Assembly: GCA_000499405.2 (NCBI GenBank)
Contig: HG738138.1
Span: 12,463,208-12,527,207, forward strand
Reading direction: 5' to 3'
Source of the DNA: Onchocerca volvulus
Taxonomy: Eukaryota > Nematoda > Chromadorea > Rhabditida > Onchocercidae
Length of the DNA stretch: 64,000 nucleotides
Position numbers and translations under genes: made by a program. This document shows, one piece after another, positions 50,025-62,729 of the stretch. Below the pieces are notes generated by a model. It made no database searches. It was not told where the DNA came from and saw only the letters and a list, made by a program, of their open reading frames with translations. Each line of letters starts with the position of its first letter. Within the stretch, counting starts at the first letter, position 1.

Positions 50025-53000
50025 ATAATGTTATAAGAAGTGAATTTTGTGCAAATTTTTCCACCCTGAAAGATATTACCTGTTTCGAAACTGATAGAAA
50101 AGCTAAATGCAAAAGTGTAAATCCAGTAAAAAACTTGGGTCAGGAAGGATTCGTTTCATATTTTTTTCAACCCTTATTTCCGTAAATAATATGAAGAAGT
50201 AAGTTGTATCTTGCAACTTCACCGAGAGAAAGAAATTATAAGCAATGTTAGACATATGTAAAATATACTCGCCAATAAACAAAACTTGGAAAAAAAAACT
50301 GTCCAACTTTTAAAAACTTGAAATCAACTGTAAGTAAATTTGATTTCAATTAATATTTCCAAGAATTCCTTTTCTGTTTCGAACTCTGCTACATCATGTA
50401 AAATTAATTTTCAATAACTGTGCCGAAATGTTAATAAAGCAAGTTATGGTTCTATTGACAAACTAATATTAATTGTTTGCCGCCGAAAAGTCATCCATGT
50501 GAATCTAAAAATATCATTGCACCCAACTGAATTTAGCTATATATTATTTCTCTTTTTAAGCTTATTTTATTAAGTATTTTTTAGCCTGAAATGAATATAT
50601 GTAGCAAAATTTTGTGAATCAATTGATTGGCATTGGGTACAGAAACATGAACAGTCCGGTGAACAGAAGGAGAAAACGAATCAAGTCACTGCTGCGAAAT
50701 TTACAAATGATTATAAATTTTGATACTGAATGAGTTGAAAAGTTTTTGAAGCAGTCATAATCATTTCGATACTGCAACTCTTCACAAAATGCTTGCGATG
50801 ATCAATGCTTATTAATTTGAATTATGACAGTAATTGATATCATTTCTGATATCCGAAATTGTTTTAAACTTTAAATTCTTGCCAGAGCAACGATTCTATT
50901 TTACCATAATTCTAATATACCATCACCGCACAGCATTGTATTCATACTTCTCCGATATCATCTCAATAGTAGCATTGGTTTTTAGGCAAAATCTACGAAG
51001 CACATTAACCACAAAAAAGAAAATGGCAAATGAAGTCGTCTTAAGATGAAATCCATGTGAATAAATTCTATCATTGTGAAATCAATAATGATACGAGATT
51101 TCTTTGGAGCAAAAGCAAAGAGAAGCATTTTATACTATCTTATTCTTATAACTATTTTTTCGAGCTAAATAAATGCAGAAAACAATGAGAATTAGATAGG
51201 AGATAACTGATATTTGTCGCAGATAATTTTTCGGTCCTGTATTTCTTTCCAGATTGCGGAATCTGTCTTATACGATCACTTTTTCTACAGATTGTAATGG
51301 GTTTTTCAATGACTTTAAATGGGTAAAACTTGTTCATCGATTATATTATAAATCGCATCTTATCTTTCTATTCACATCATGTTCTATTCGAATTATTTTG
51401 TAATTTATTTGATCTGTTTGAAAACTTTACAATATATCAGTTGCAATTAACTTTCTGTTGTTTAACATATTTAATGCTGCTTTGTAAACTTTCTAAACTT
51501 TTCCTAATATTAATTCATTTACACATTACATACCACTAATAGTACATAAATACAATGACAGTACTGGAGACGTAGTGTTGAACAACGAAGTATCGTAGAG
51601 TTCAAAAATATGTTTCATAGATTTCACTGATGCCGAAATTTATGAAGTATATACAACAAGTATTAACATAATAGTTAATAGTAAAGGAAATGTAAAAACA
51701 TCTGCTCATCATTCGGCGCTTTCCCGTTGGCAATACATTTTTGGACTAAGAAATCACCATTTGTATGCATAAGATAGTGATTAGCAATAAAAGAAAAAAA
51801 ATCTATCGTTTGTATCAACTGATAATATTGCTGTATTTCAACAGAGCAACTTTCCTTGAACATTGTGCCTCACTGAAAATACAAAAATTTCCCAAGCTAG
51901 ATAATTGTGATCCAAAAGCAAGAATTAAGAATGATGGATGATTACCGAAGATATAATGCGTAAACTTGGTTGATGCTTAGCTTTACCTTTAGAAATTGAT
52001 ATTTCAGCTTCAGGAATGGAGAACTAATGCAGGGATGACAAATAAAAGTCCTTTTATTTTTATCCTCATTCTACCAACGTTTTTCATCTTAGTAGGCTGA
52101 GAAAACGTCGATTTTTACCAAAAATACAAGGATATAAATTGGAAAAAATCTAATGTATTTCCTTCATTTGCATATTTCATTTTTCTATAAATCATTGTGA
52201 TACTCAATCATCCAACTGATGAAATACTTTTTATTTTAAAGTAAGGAAGGAATGGTTTTAAACGACATCACTATTGATTTTTTTGTCATTCTTTCTTATC
52301 AGATCAGATTGAATTGCAATAATGAAAGTTTCAAATTTTTGGTAGCAGAGCTATAATTTGTCATTGTAATACTTGTCATTATAAAAATTTTTTAATATAC
52401 ATGTTAGCATATAAATAAACAAATTTTCTATCTTACTATGCCAATTAAATTAACGACTAAAAGATAACTAATTGACTGCAAAATCAGATTTTCTGTTTGG
52501 AAACTATTTTACTATTATCCACTTCTTCCAGCGACACATTGATACTTCATTAATCCCTAATAACTTCTACAGCTTCTCGAATCACATTTTTATCTTCCTT
52601 TGATAAAACTAATAATAACTGATTTTTATCAAACATTTTTCCTTCTCATTTTGACAAAGATCTTATTTTCGATAATTACTTTATTGCTGGACAAATAAAT
52701 AGGAAAGCATGATTTTGACTGTTAAATTCAGTAAGATATGAGCAAATTCCAATTAAAATTTAGATAAAGTTAGTTTTTAAAATAGAAGATTATGTTAAGA
52801 TGAAATTCCCAAATTCAATGAATTTGAATGATTGAAAAATATTTTGTTCTTGTATTCGGCACAATACAGGGGCAGTCGAGTTATGGCTCGTGGTTAATAA
52901 ATTTATTTGGTTATGTTTGAACTGCAAAAGACCCTAAGTGTAATGAGAATCAATGATTCCATTCTGCTTAATTCCTGATAAGATGACACTAACGATTCTG

Positions 53001-55002
53001 TCCACCCATCGTTTATTCGATTCTTGACAATTTTATAACTTAGTCTTTGCAACCCACCAAATATTTTCCGAAAGATATTTTCCTCACTTCTTTGTAAGTT
53101 TCAAGAATATACTTCACTCTGCATTCTGTCTCATAATATCTCAAATAAACGATTAATCGTCGAAATTGTAACCTGACTGCTTGATACACAACATATTAAC
53201 TTGAAATTTCAAGCAAAAGTCTGAAATTTTTAATTAAATTTTTTATAATTAATGCTTTAACAATGATCATTTTCATGTCATTATGCCTTTAAAAAAAAGA
53301 TAAAAGTTGCAAGAGAGAGAATGATATTCATTACGCTCAGTTACTGGTAAAATAATAAATTTATGAAAATATTTAACAATAAAACCGGATAATAAGATGA
53401 TGAAGAGAATTAATGTTCTACGCTTGTACAAACAAGTTATTAACATGAAAGAAAACAGGCAATTTCAGTGTGTTTATTTTCTAAAATCTTGGGAACTTGA
53501 GTGAATGAACAGCTTGTTACACTGGTAAATTGTAACGAATGTAGAAATAAAAAAATAAAATTGCTAAAATTTTAATTTCAGTACAAGAAATTCCAAAGAT
53601 GAACGGCAATACAAACGATCAATTGTAGGGTAAAATTTAAAAGCCTGTTGTTGATGCTTCAGGAATTCCTAGATTCTGATTTTGTGGATAGTATTTCCTT
53701 CCTGTCAACTATAGGCTCAAATCAAATTTATCGTTCAATCGAAAATATGAAAGTTCCAATATATCTCTATCTATTTATGTATATAATCAGAAAAAGATTA
53801 CTTCATAATTTAATTTAAACCCAAAAAAAAAAATTTTACATCCAAAAAAAAAAAAAAAAGAAAACGGATAACTCTTAAAACTATACATATGTTGCGGAAC
53901 TGCCACGAATAACATAGCGTTATATCTATTCATTATCCTTATATTTTGAGTTATATGGAAAACACACTCAATGTAAGCTTCTTTCTCATTTTTCTAAATA
54001 AAAGGACTCACTAATTACATTTCATTACAAGTTGACTTCCGCCCATGCTGCGATTCCCATCTTTTTGAATGAAATCGCCAATATTTGGTAGTTGAATATT
54101 TCCACATCTCTCTTTCAATATCTTCTCATTATGAAGATGCGTAAAAAAAAAAAAATAAATAAATAAATAAATAAAACAATAGAAAACAGGCGATTTCAGT
54201 GATAAGCTGATATTTGAATGGACAAAAAATCCATCATTTATGAGTTTGATTTGATAATCATGCAATAGTTTAATGTTAATCTTACAATCAGACTGATGTA
54301 TGCCATACATTGTGAGATGAAAATTATACTTCATCAACACAAACTCTCATTATTATCCCCTTATCCATGCTACAATATATTACGTAAAGCAAATGACTTT
54401 TGTTCCTGGAAACAAATGTAGACCAGAAAATCCTCTTTAAGGATTAAAAAGCTAAAATCCTTCCTTTCCGTTTTCTTTTTCTTTTTTTACAATGTATCAA
54501 AAATTTTTGACATTTCCACTTATACACATATATGATGTAATTCACTTCCACAAGCAAATCTGACATCAAAAATCCATTAACATATTCATGTAAAACGATG
54601 GATTTTCTGGAAAAGAAAATACATACTGTGATCGCAGGATATTTCTTCGTCCGGAAAAGTTTCCGAAACTTATACTTCTCCTTCGTCATTTCATAGAAAA
54701 GGTCACCACTGTTTGAGATTGGAAGAGACTAGCTTATGGAATGGTTATATAATCTATGTAAATAAAAATGTAAATGCTCCTTGTTGCTTTTTACAAAACG
54801 TTACAAGTTTTTCACCGATTGCTTTCAGATTTTGACAAAGACATACTTTTTCCCAAACACCACGTCCGTGACATCTAGAAGTAAATGAGCGGACTGAATT
54901 TTTTGACTCTCTCTACACCACGCCTTCCTGAGCAGAAAGAATTCACTCACCACGCCTACTTCCTGCATTACTGCGGGTACTTTATGCAACATTTCAAATT
55001 CC

Positions 55003-55360
55003 TCACTGATTTGAAATTTTCATGCAATGTTGCATTCGTATAGAAACGTGTTTTTAAATGGACAAGGAATGTAATTTAAACTTTTTTGTTTGTTTTTTGC
55101 TTCGTAAGAATATAGTTCATTTATTTTTTAATTTATGGGATACGTAGTTGCGTCGAAGTAATGACGAGATCATGATAGTGTATAATGAAATATTTCGTCC
55201 AATCAATTTATGGATTACCTTTCTGATTTTTGATATTAGGTTGTGTCTTGGATTGCCTCTTTTTCGTAAATTTCATTATTCATTTTAACTCAATGTATCA
55301 AGTTTTCTACCCATTGATTTGAAATTTTGATAAAACTTTACATTCGAGTAGGCGCGTAGT
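55003..55360. repeat. Diverged internal repeats of Helitron-like flank
   Basis: Variants of a unit around TGATTTGAAATTTT and CATTCGTATAGAAACGTG / CATTCGAGTAGGCGCGTAG occur near 55003 and 55310, and a weaker one (ATTGCTTTCAGATTTTGAC) near 54820. They look like sub-terminal repeats of the same element. Confidence 0.5.
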
Positions 55361-55721
55361 TTTTGTATAGATATATCTACTTTTATTTTTTTATCCATTA
55401 TACCTGTGACAAATAAAAGTATGGGAGCGGAGCGAATCTATTAACTATGCTTACTTTCTGCAAAGTGGACGTGGCTATCAGTATGCAACGCTCAGTAAAC
55501 TCGGTAAAGTATTTGCGTATTCCAATGCAACGTTCCGTCAAAATTTCAAAGCAATAGATAAAAACTTTCGGAGATTTGAGATTTTGAATAAACGACCATT
55601 TACTACTGTTAGTATTTTTTAATACCATATATAATTTTTTGCAGTAGCAACAGTCCAATAATTCAATTAAACAGTTTCGAATCCAACTTCAAATTCAGTC
55701 AAAAATCAGTTTCGAGAGCAT

Positions 55722-56340
55722 TTGAAGTGCAATCCATCTACTTTAGTTCATTCAAATAATTCCTCGCAGAAGATCAAACTTAGATCGCCGTATTCGCACA
55801 GAAACACGACGACGATTCATTGCAAATCAAACAGAGGAAGAACGCGCATCAACGAACGAGCGAACGAGACAAAGAATGGCTCAAATGCAACCAGACTTGA
55901 GGGTGCACGATTGCGAGCACATCGATCGTGTTCTGGAGCTTCAGATCTGCTTCATTCTGAATGGAATGAACGCGACAGGCTGAGAGTGGCTGAAAGACGT
56001 CAATGAGGAACACGAGATTAGCGTCAAACACAACTTCATGTTCAGCACTCACGAGATTGCAATCGTTTTGCATTCCGGTACAACCCAGCCGATGATTATA
56101 ATTTGAGCTCGCATGTTCTCATCGGCACTATGATTGAAGTATGTCCTTATTGTAAGACTCTAAAATTTAATGGAGAAACGAAAGGAATGTGTTGCGCCGT
56201 TGGAAAAATTAAACAGTCTCAACTTGAAAAATCGCCAGAGCCATTAAAAACTTTGCTGTCGGACATACCGTCGAATCAAAGCATTTCCTGTCTAAAATCA
56301 GGAAATACAGGCCTTGAAATGTTTTCGCGAGATTTTTTTC
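55722..56340 (+). pseudogene. Helitron Rep/helicase protein fragment (N-terminal part)
   Basis: The reading FRYNPADDYNLSSHVLIGTM followed by VCPYCKTLKFNGETKGMCC and EKSPEPLKTLLSD matches the segment just before the Helitron_like_N domain in animal Helitron proteins. Upstream frames are rich in Arg/Glu (RANETKNGSNATRLEGARLR) as in these proteins, but stops near 56005-56020 and the lack of any Rep or helicase domain downstream show it is broken. It ends where BEL/Pao-derived sequence begins on the other strand. Confidence 0.7.
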
Positions 56341-56378
56341 GGTAATTGACGCCATTAACTTTTTTCCTGCTTCATTCT

Positions 56379-57026
56379 TTATTTTTTCTTCGTATAAATT
56401 TTCTTTGCATTTGTGATGAATATTGTATTCCCATGAGGGCATTTCGATTCTTCATCCTTTAGCCACTCGGGTTCTGTCCACCAAGATTGGAAATTTGCTA
56501 ATTGATCTGGTGAAATTCCCTTTGTAGCTACATCCGCAGGATTACATCCACTTCGGATATATAGAAATGAGAAATGGGACGTTCGTATCTCTTCAACTCG
56601 ATTTTGTATAAATCTTGGTAAAAGACGTGACTGATTTTGTATCCAATGCAATGCGCATCGCGAGTCTGACCATAAAGTTACTTTCGCATTTTCAAAGTCT
56701 AATTGTTTAATGACGAATTTGGCTGCTCTTACTCCAATCAATAACGCTAACAATTCTGATTTCGATATTGTCATGCTTTCAATTAGAATTATTCGTGACT
56801 TGGCGAAAATCAAAAATATTTTTGTGCTCTGGTGTGCATATACAGCAGAGCATATGCTCTGGTAGAAGCAACCGTAAATAGATAAAAATTTAATTGTTGC
56901 GATGGATTGATTGCTATATGTTGAGTTTTCTTCATTTGAATTGGCTAGAATGCAAGTTAAGGTGTTTTTGTTTTTTAAAAAATAAAAACACCTTGACTTG
57001 CATTCATTCACAAAAAAATTTAACAT
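56379..57026 (-). pseudogene. BEL/Pao pol C-terminal part with RNase H-like domain
   Basis: Long open frame (215 residues) whose second half reads ALLIGVRAAKFVIKQLDFE, VTLWSDSRCALHWIQNQS, RFIQNRVEEIR and NPADVATKGISPDQL, the RNase H/Peptidase_A17 region of Pao elements. The integrase that should follow is not present. Confidence 0.82.
56948..57005. repeat. 22-base inverted repeat at a pol deletion junction
   Basis: GAATGCAAGTTAAGGTG plus T5 (56948-56969) and its inverted copy (56984-57005) differ at one base and are separated by 14 bases of T/A. They lie exactly between the two surviving pol fragments. Confidence 0.85.
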
Positions 57027-57331
57027 TAAATACTATAAAAAATAAAAATAAAAATAAAATATAAAAATTTGATCAATGATTTTAATCGCCCGAAACACAA
57101 CTTAAAGTTATCATTTAGCTTGAAATTCCTTTCTTTCCAAGGGCATGATGCTTGATATCGTCCATTTGTTTTCGTAATAGTTTCTTTGAATCGCTCTAAA
57201 ACTCCTTCATCATCATCACTATCAGGCTTTTCTTGTATTCCTATAATTTTAATTTCCAAAAGTGGTCGATATTTGGAATGCTTCATTGAAGAATAAAGTA
57301 GTTGCATAACTGATATATTTGGTGATGTCAC
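57026..57331 (-). pseudogene. BEL/Pao pol fragment before the reverse transcriptase core
   Basis: EKPDSDDDEGVLERFKETI followed by NGRYQASCPWKERN is the conserved lead-in to BEL/Pao reverse transcriptase. After LCFGRLKSLIKF the homology stops: the palm with its YxDD is absent. Confidence 0.75.
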
Positions 57332-57522
57332 ATTTTGGATGTTAGTATTTCATTGATATTACATGGCACCTTTATATATCCTTTACTGGTCAATTTTGAA
57401 CCAACCTTAGTCTTTATTAAGGAGAATCCTGACTTTGCTTTTCGACTCTTTCTGAATTATATGAATTCTGAAAAATAGCTCCGATAAGTATATCGAGCAT
57501 TTCTTCCGTTTTAATTCGCCAT

Positions 57523-57557
57523 CCAATCAGATTTGATTCAGAATCAAATTTGATTGG
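57523..57557. repeat. 35-base near-perfect palindrome
   Basis: Arms of 17 bases beginning CCAATCAGATTTGATTC (57523-57539) and its inverted copy (57541-57557) around one A, one mismatch. Lies in the degraded BEL/Pao body. Confidence 0.85.
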
Positions 57558-57689
57558 TTGATACCTCATGTTGATCGAATGAAATGACTGGTAATGGATT
57601 GGTCAAATATTCTAAAACATTGACTTTGAGTGGTATAATTCTTGAGTCTGTAATTTTTTTTCCAATTACCGTTGTATATTTAGGGTATT

Positions 57690-57832
57690 AAGTCAACTGT
57701 TTATTACTGAAAGTAGAAAATTTTATTATTGAATGTTCACCTTCTAAGTTTAATCGCTGTGCTAATTTTCTCGAAATGAACGCTGATTCTGAACCTGTAT
57801 CAAACAATACTATAGCATCTTCTTGGATCTAA
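57690..57832 (-). pseudogene. BEL/Pao aspartic protease remnant
   Basis: AIVLFDTGSESAFISRKLAQ contains the catalytic DTGS motif of retroviral-type aspartic proteases; NKQLT near 57690 ends the readable part at a stop. Confidence 0.75.
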
Positions 57833-57989
57833 AAAGACTTTAATTTTCTTACAAAAAAGTAGGACTTCATCCTTTCTTTGTTCTCCATATCGCGTATTTC
57901 CATCTGGCGTAATAACGTTCGCAGAGTTATTTCTTTCCTTGCCTGGTCCAAAATATTCTTGGTCATTGTATTACTTTGACATAGCGCTG

Positions 57990-58120
57990 TATTGTGATAA
58001 CTTTTACAAAAAAAACAAATTCATTTTCTATTTCTACAATTATTTGCGGTATGTCCACTTTCAAAACAATTGTGGCAAGCATTCAATTTCCTTAAACACA
58101 CTATCATGCAAATTCACTGC
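57990..58120 (-). pseudogene. CCHC zinc-knuckle pair of BEL/Pao
   Basis: CHNCFESGHTANNC (CX2CX4HX4C) is followed, past a stop codon, by CFFCKSYHNTALC (CX2CX3HX4C). Tandem knuckles of this kind mark the gag-protease border of BEL/Pao elements. Confidence 0.75.
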
Positions 58121-58999
58121 CGTGGAAAAATATTATGATCAGCAGCTGGTGTTTAGCTAATGATAAAAAAAAAAAAAGAAAAAAAAAATGAATAAATCAA
58201 CTCATTTTCTATTCTTTGTTTTAGAGTGGAATAAATACGGCAGTCATTGTCACAATGATCCCTGTTACAAAAGGCGCAGGGCTATCTTATTTCGGCTCCT
58301 TTTGGTTTTTCATTTTCTTCAGATTTCTTTGGCATATTTGTTACTATAGCTGAAGTTTCGTTAGGTCATATTGTAAATAAGACTTTGAATTATCTGTGAA
58401 TAGTTTTCTCTCTTTCATATTCAAAGATTACCTTTCGTTATTTCCTCATTTCTTAGCATGGATTTCTTGAGAAAGCATCTTAACTTTCTCACTGACCATG
58501 GTTCTTGTTCCTTTTGTTGTTGAACTTTATCCAGTGTCGCAGATCTTCTATGACCGTGACAATAATTGTGGGTTCTAGAATTGTCGGTCTTTTTAACCGT
58601 GACAATTATTGAGAACTCTTCTTTCTTGTTGTGTTGTTCTCGAAACCTCAAACTTGGGTAATTAAACCTTTACTATAAAATATGATAACGCGACAAGACA
58701 CGACAAATACAATATTAATACAACCAATTGACCTCATGGTAGCACATCCTTTAACAATAATCCTATGGTCAGGACCCTCTTCTTATTTATAGAGGGAGGA
58801 TCCCGCTAGAATTTGATCCACAATAAGCGCCATTTTTAGCGCATGAGAGCGCGTCTTTTTTGGCGCGTGACCTTGAATACAACAAAGAATAAAGTTACAA
58901 AGCTATTTGACCTATAAACAAAGAACATATTCACATCCAATAAGATTAACAAATCATTTGAAAATCAAGAATCACTTATTTTCTTATACACCTCGCGAT

Positions 59000-60307
59000 T
59001 TCAGCGACATCCAATATCCATACTGGACTTTTCCAAATTTTCTCCCATAGCTACCAATTGTCGAAGTATTCTTTCGATAGCTTCGACAGCCACTCTCCAT
59101 TCTCGATCATTCTTCTTGATCTAATACAATTCGTTACGAAGGGATCTTTTTATCGTATGTGATTGTCCATATTTCTCAATGAGAATATTTCTTATGACAT
59201 CATAGTTTTCTGGGGTTATATCGTATCCCCTTACTGCTTGTAAGGTATCTCTGAGACATGCAGTCAAAGAGTTTAATTTTCGAATATTTGGAATATTTTG
59301 ATGATGTATTGCTGCCTCAAAACTGCTCCAGATGTAGAATTTTAAAAGAAGGATAACTTTAACTTGAATTGACAGTTAAGGACTTACTTTGTGGTTGTAA
59401 GGGTGCTGCAAGACCAGCCGAATTTATTTGAAAATTTATTCTTTTCTACTGAGTACAGATACGGAAAGAAAAAACCGAATTGAATTACGTTTGATCCTAT
59501 TGGCGAGTTGAGAGTTACTAGGCGCCTTGAATTGCGAGGAAACGAAGCGAAATCAAACTTCGGGAAGTTCTTTAAGTCAACGAAAACCCCTTCCGTTACC
59601 ACTTCTCTTTTGGGATAATTAAATCAATGAACTAGTATAGTACCAAAACAGTATCAAAAACAGTAACAAACCATTATGAAATACAACCGTCTTATCCCAT
59701 TTGGAATAACTAGACTGCTTACAGAATTACATTGAGAAAGCACAACATTAAGTGAATTATTGAGTAAACATCGAAAACAACAATTAAAATTTACAAAAAT
59801 GATTGAATTAGAAAATTGATATCATAAATCTCTCTGAATTCCCGATACCAGAATCTCTTCCATTGATTGGTGTTGCCGCTAAATGTGGGCAGTGACAACT
59901 GCGGTAAATTCACAGTTAAGTGGTTTGCCATTTGGACTAAAATCCGCTGTTGAGTTAATTCCTCCTTTCTATAGCCTTTTTCTAGACACTGCAGTACATG
60001 CTTTATGTCATTTTTGTGCATTTTCAAAATTATTTCTTTTTACAGGGGTGGAGATCTGTTGAATATATTGTCGCCATTCTGCATTGGCGGCTTCAAGCAT
60101 ACCAAAATGTAGTTCGAGACTTATTATTTTTTCTTCGATCAATCTCTTCTTAGCCTCGTACTGTTAATGGGTTTCTTCTCTGGTCAGCTTTTGGTTTAAT
60201 TGTGTTAGATCCATTTTTCTAACTTCCTTGAGAAGCTTCTCCACTTTCTCTCTTGACAGCCGTGCGCTTTCAATTATTGTAGCGGACATCTCGGCTCGTG
60301 GCGCCAT
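59000..60307 (-). pseudogene. BEL/Pao gag remnant
   Basis: From 60307 downward: a coiled start (SREKVEKLLKEVRK), then LPQLSLPTFSGNTNQWKRFW (59791-60027), the signature of the BEL/Pao gag family DUF1759, then LTACLRDTLQAVRGYDITPE and NYDVIRNILIEKYG (about 59180-59300). Stop codons interrupt it, for example after EETH near 60170 and after RNELY near 59120. Confidence 0.8.
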
Positions 60308-60889
60308 AAAATTTTGCTGTGGAAGGCTTGAAATTTGGAGTGAGCTGTGGATTTGTATTAATTTCTTTATTCACAGTAGCAGTAATCGAATAATATATAA
60401 TTGGCAGCACAGTACAAAATCAGACGTGTAGTGAAGGAAATTGGGTGATGTAGATTGAGAAGAATGTATATTGGGAACTTACAGAGGAGTAAAGTTGTCT
60501 AAGGTTGCCCAGTTAGAATGAATCCAACTCGAATGAATGAAAAAGAAGAGTGTTATTGGAATTTTGTAGGGGTGTTTGAAATGTTAAAAATTGGACGTAC
60601 TGAGATATAATATGGTTGATAACAGGATGATTGGAAGAAACAGTTTTTACAAAAGGGAAAAATGTTGTGATATAGTTTAACTGGATACAAAAGTGGGAAC
60701 GGATATGTAAGCACAAGATTAATGATTTGATTAGCTATGACCGGAAACATTTAAATAAATGTTGTAAATTAGCGTGGGAAATAGCACACAATGAGAAATA
60801 ATTTTACAGATGATGATTCACTAGAAAATTTTGCAAATTTTTGTCCACTTGATTATATAATTTTCTGTAATAATTAGTGTTCGTTGGGA

Positions 60890-61140
60890 ATTTCGGTTTT
60901 CCAGACAGGAATATCCGGCAAGCAAAGTTTTCAATGGCTCTGGCGGCTCTTCAAGCTGAGGCAGTCTAATTTTTTCGGGGGCGTAACACATCCCTTTCGT
61001 TTCTCCATTAAATTTCAGAGCCTTACAGTAAGGACATAATTCAGTCATGATGCCGATGAGAACATTCAGCTTAGATTATAATCATTAACTGAGTTGTATC
61101 GGAATGCAAGGCGATTATAATCGCATGACTGCTGAACACG
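60890..61140 (-). pseudogene. Inverted second Helitron protein fragment
   Basis: Minus-strand reading ELCPYCKALKFNGETKGMC then PQLEEPPEPLKTLLAG is the same protein segment as the plus-strand fragment near 56140-56260. Similarity extends upstream through GATTATAATC and TGTTCTCATCGGCA. The copy is less decayed in this segment (EEPPEPLK) and lies inverted with respect to the first, on the far side of the BEL/Pao body. Confidence 0.7.
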
Positions 61141-61932
61141 GAGTCGTTTTTGACGCTGACCAAGAAATACTAAAGGTCAAGCGGCGCGACATAGTTTCAA
61201 AGGAACAACAAACATTTTTATCACCAAAACGCTCCAATTCACAGATCAACGACAAAGATCGACGCAGCAACAGCAACAGTTTGGAGTTCCAAAGGCTCCA
61301 GTTTGATAGTTCAAAGCGACACAACAGTAGCAACAAATCGACAATTCATTTGACCAGTATTCTTCTCTCTCAGCGACAAATGAAAGAATAACCCAGTGAT
61401 CAACTTGCCTGGATATTCTCTGATAATTGTTTGTTATGAAGAATCACTCTTCATCAATTAATAAAATCTTTCTCAACAGCATTCATCTTTGTCATACAAA
61501 ACACAAAAAACCTCCTCACACCTATTGCTAACATAGTCGAATCATAATAGCCAGAATCAATCTCCAATTCAATCAAACTACAAATCAAATTACAAGCCAT
61601 CAGTTTTTTTCCCAACATTAGAAACATGCATTTTCTCTCTTCTTTTTTTCCCATTTTAACATAGCGAGCTATAGAAATGCATGATCTACCAGCACCTATC
61701 AATTATCTATCAATCGCCTTATCTATCAATTATTATCAATTATTCGGATGCAATGTTGTGTCAAAACTTCAAAGCAATACATAAGAATTTCCCGACATCT
61801 AAAGTTTTGAATTGATATAGATAAGGTGCGTGTTCAAGAACTTTCGGAGATTTAAGATTTTGAACAAATGTTTACATTTTTATTTATATACACGCAAAAC
61901 ATGGCCGGCTCCTATAGATTAACTGGATCGGC

Positions 61933-61960
61933 CACGCTCCGCGTGACCGATACAGCTAGT
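61933..61960 (+). other. Helitron 3' terminus (hairpin plus CTAG|T)
   Basis: CACGCTCCGCGTG folds into a 5-base stem with a 3-base loop, followed by ten bases and CTAG, then host T. This is the standard CTRR end with its upstream hairpin. Confidence 0.7.
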
Positions 61961-62729
61961 ATACAATAAATATGGTAGCGCTAAAAAAGCGAAAAAGGCA
62001 CAGAAAAACGTTATAAAATAACATTTTCGTTAAGAAAATGAGGCAAAATATGCATACCGCTAGAAAGCATTATGACTGCTTCTCGAAAAAAAAATTTGAG
62101 TGTTTCAGAAGAAAAAAGAAAACAATCACAAAACACAATAACGCAATAAAGGAAATAATTTGTGAAAATGAAGCTTTTGATTTGCGAATTTTTCCCTTCT
62201 CGGAAAAAACAAAGCACAGTATCCCTTGAAACATTTTTTTTTTCTTGTAAATCTTCAAAAAAACTACTTGCTCCATCGTAAATTTAAAGTGTTCGCAATA
62301 CCTCTAAACAAGAAGCTACTGTACTGATAAACTGTTCAACAGCTAATACTATAATAATGCTACAAGATATTTTATCTAAACCATACAGTTCAATTAATGA
62401 AATAGAAGAGTGAAATTTACATTAATTTATCGTAGAAAAGCAATTCCATGACAAAGGGAAGTGAGAATATGAATCGTAAGTTCTAGAATATTAAAGCGAA
62501 AGTTTCGAAGCATCGAAAATGACAAGCTAGAGAAGATCGCTTCGAACTATCCAGCAATGCCATGCATGCTTAACAAATTAAACTAGAAGCAGTCTTTGAA
62601 TTGCGGAAGAATAAGAGCTGCGATAATATCATCTAAAGAAATATTTGATTACAGTCATACTATATTCGTAATGTGAAAAAATCCAACACGACACACCTAA
62701 TGGAAAATCTGACTAAAAAACTGTTATTT
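61961..62729. other. Non-coding stretch after the Helitron end
   Basis: AT-rich, many stops. The open frames on both strands over 62038-62276 overlap each other, consist largely of Lys/Phe, and have no splice context. Nothing supportable. Confidence 0.6.

Larger units (their letters stand above)
47155..54752. other. Gene-poor AT-rich region
   Basis: 7.6 kb without a recognised gene. It holds an exon-like GC-rich island (47961-48043), a hairpin (47398-47432), a 28-base tandem duplication (48655-48710), an 8-base triplet repeat (50001-50024) and several A or T runs (for example 48413-48427). Isolated open frames at 51675-51863 (-) and 54444-54689 (-) show no family features. Confidence 0.6.
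56379..60307 (-). mobile_element. Degenerate BEL/Pao LTR retrotransposon
   Basis: Read on the minus strand, the order is gag, zinc knuckles, aspartic protease, a short pol piece and an RNase H-containing pol C-part, the order of BEL/Pao elements. Gag begins with ATG at 60307-60305. Several in-frame stops, frame changes and loss of most of the reverse transcriptase make it non-functional. I could not identify a pair of LTRs. A TATA-containing, hairpin-rich stretch at 58690-58880 has LTR-like character but has no second copy in view. Immediately to the left is the plus-strand Helitron fragment, so this element inserted into or was captured by the Helitron complex. Confidence 0.82.
54753..61959 (+). 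mobile_element. Composite Helitron element with nested BEL/Pao insertion
   Basis: The right end has the hallmarks of a Helitron 3' terminus: a GC-rich hairpin CACGC-TCC-GCGTG (61933-61945), ten bases, then CTAG followed by T (61956-61960). A matching left end is plausible at 54753, where A is followed by TC in TCTATGTAAATAAAAATG. Between them lie fragments of the Helitron protein (55722-56340 plus, 60890-61140 minus) and a BEL/Pao retrotransposon. Sequence at 55528-55600 (TCAAAGCAATA, ACTTTCGGAGATTT) recurs at 61752-61870, tying the two ends together. Left end and single-element origin are inference; the 3' hairpin is seen directly. Confidence 0.55.

Noticed and set aside
51675..51863. 62-codon minus-strand open frame with fairly protein-like composition.
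   Set aside because: No family match, no clear exon borders and no neighbours that would join it; left out.
58690..58880. Possible LTR (TATA box and GC-rich hairpins).
   Set aside because: No second copy found in the window, so it is only mentioned within the BEL/Pao entry.
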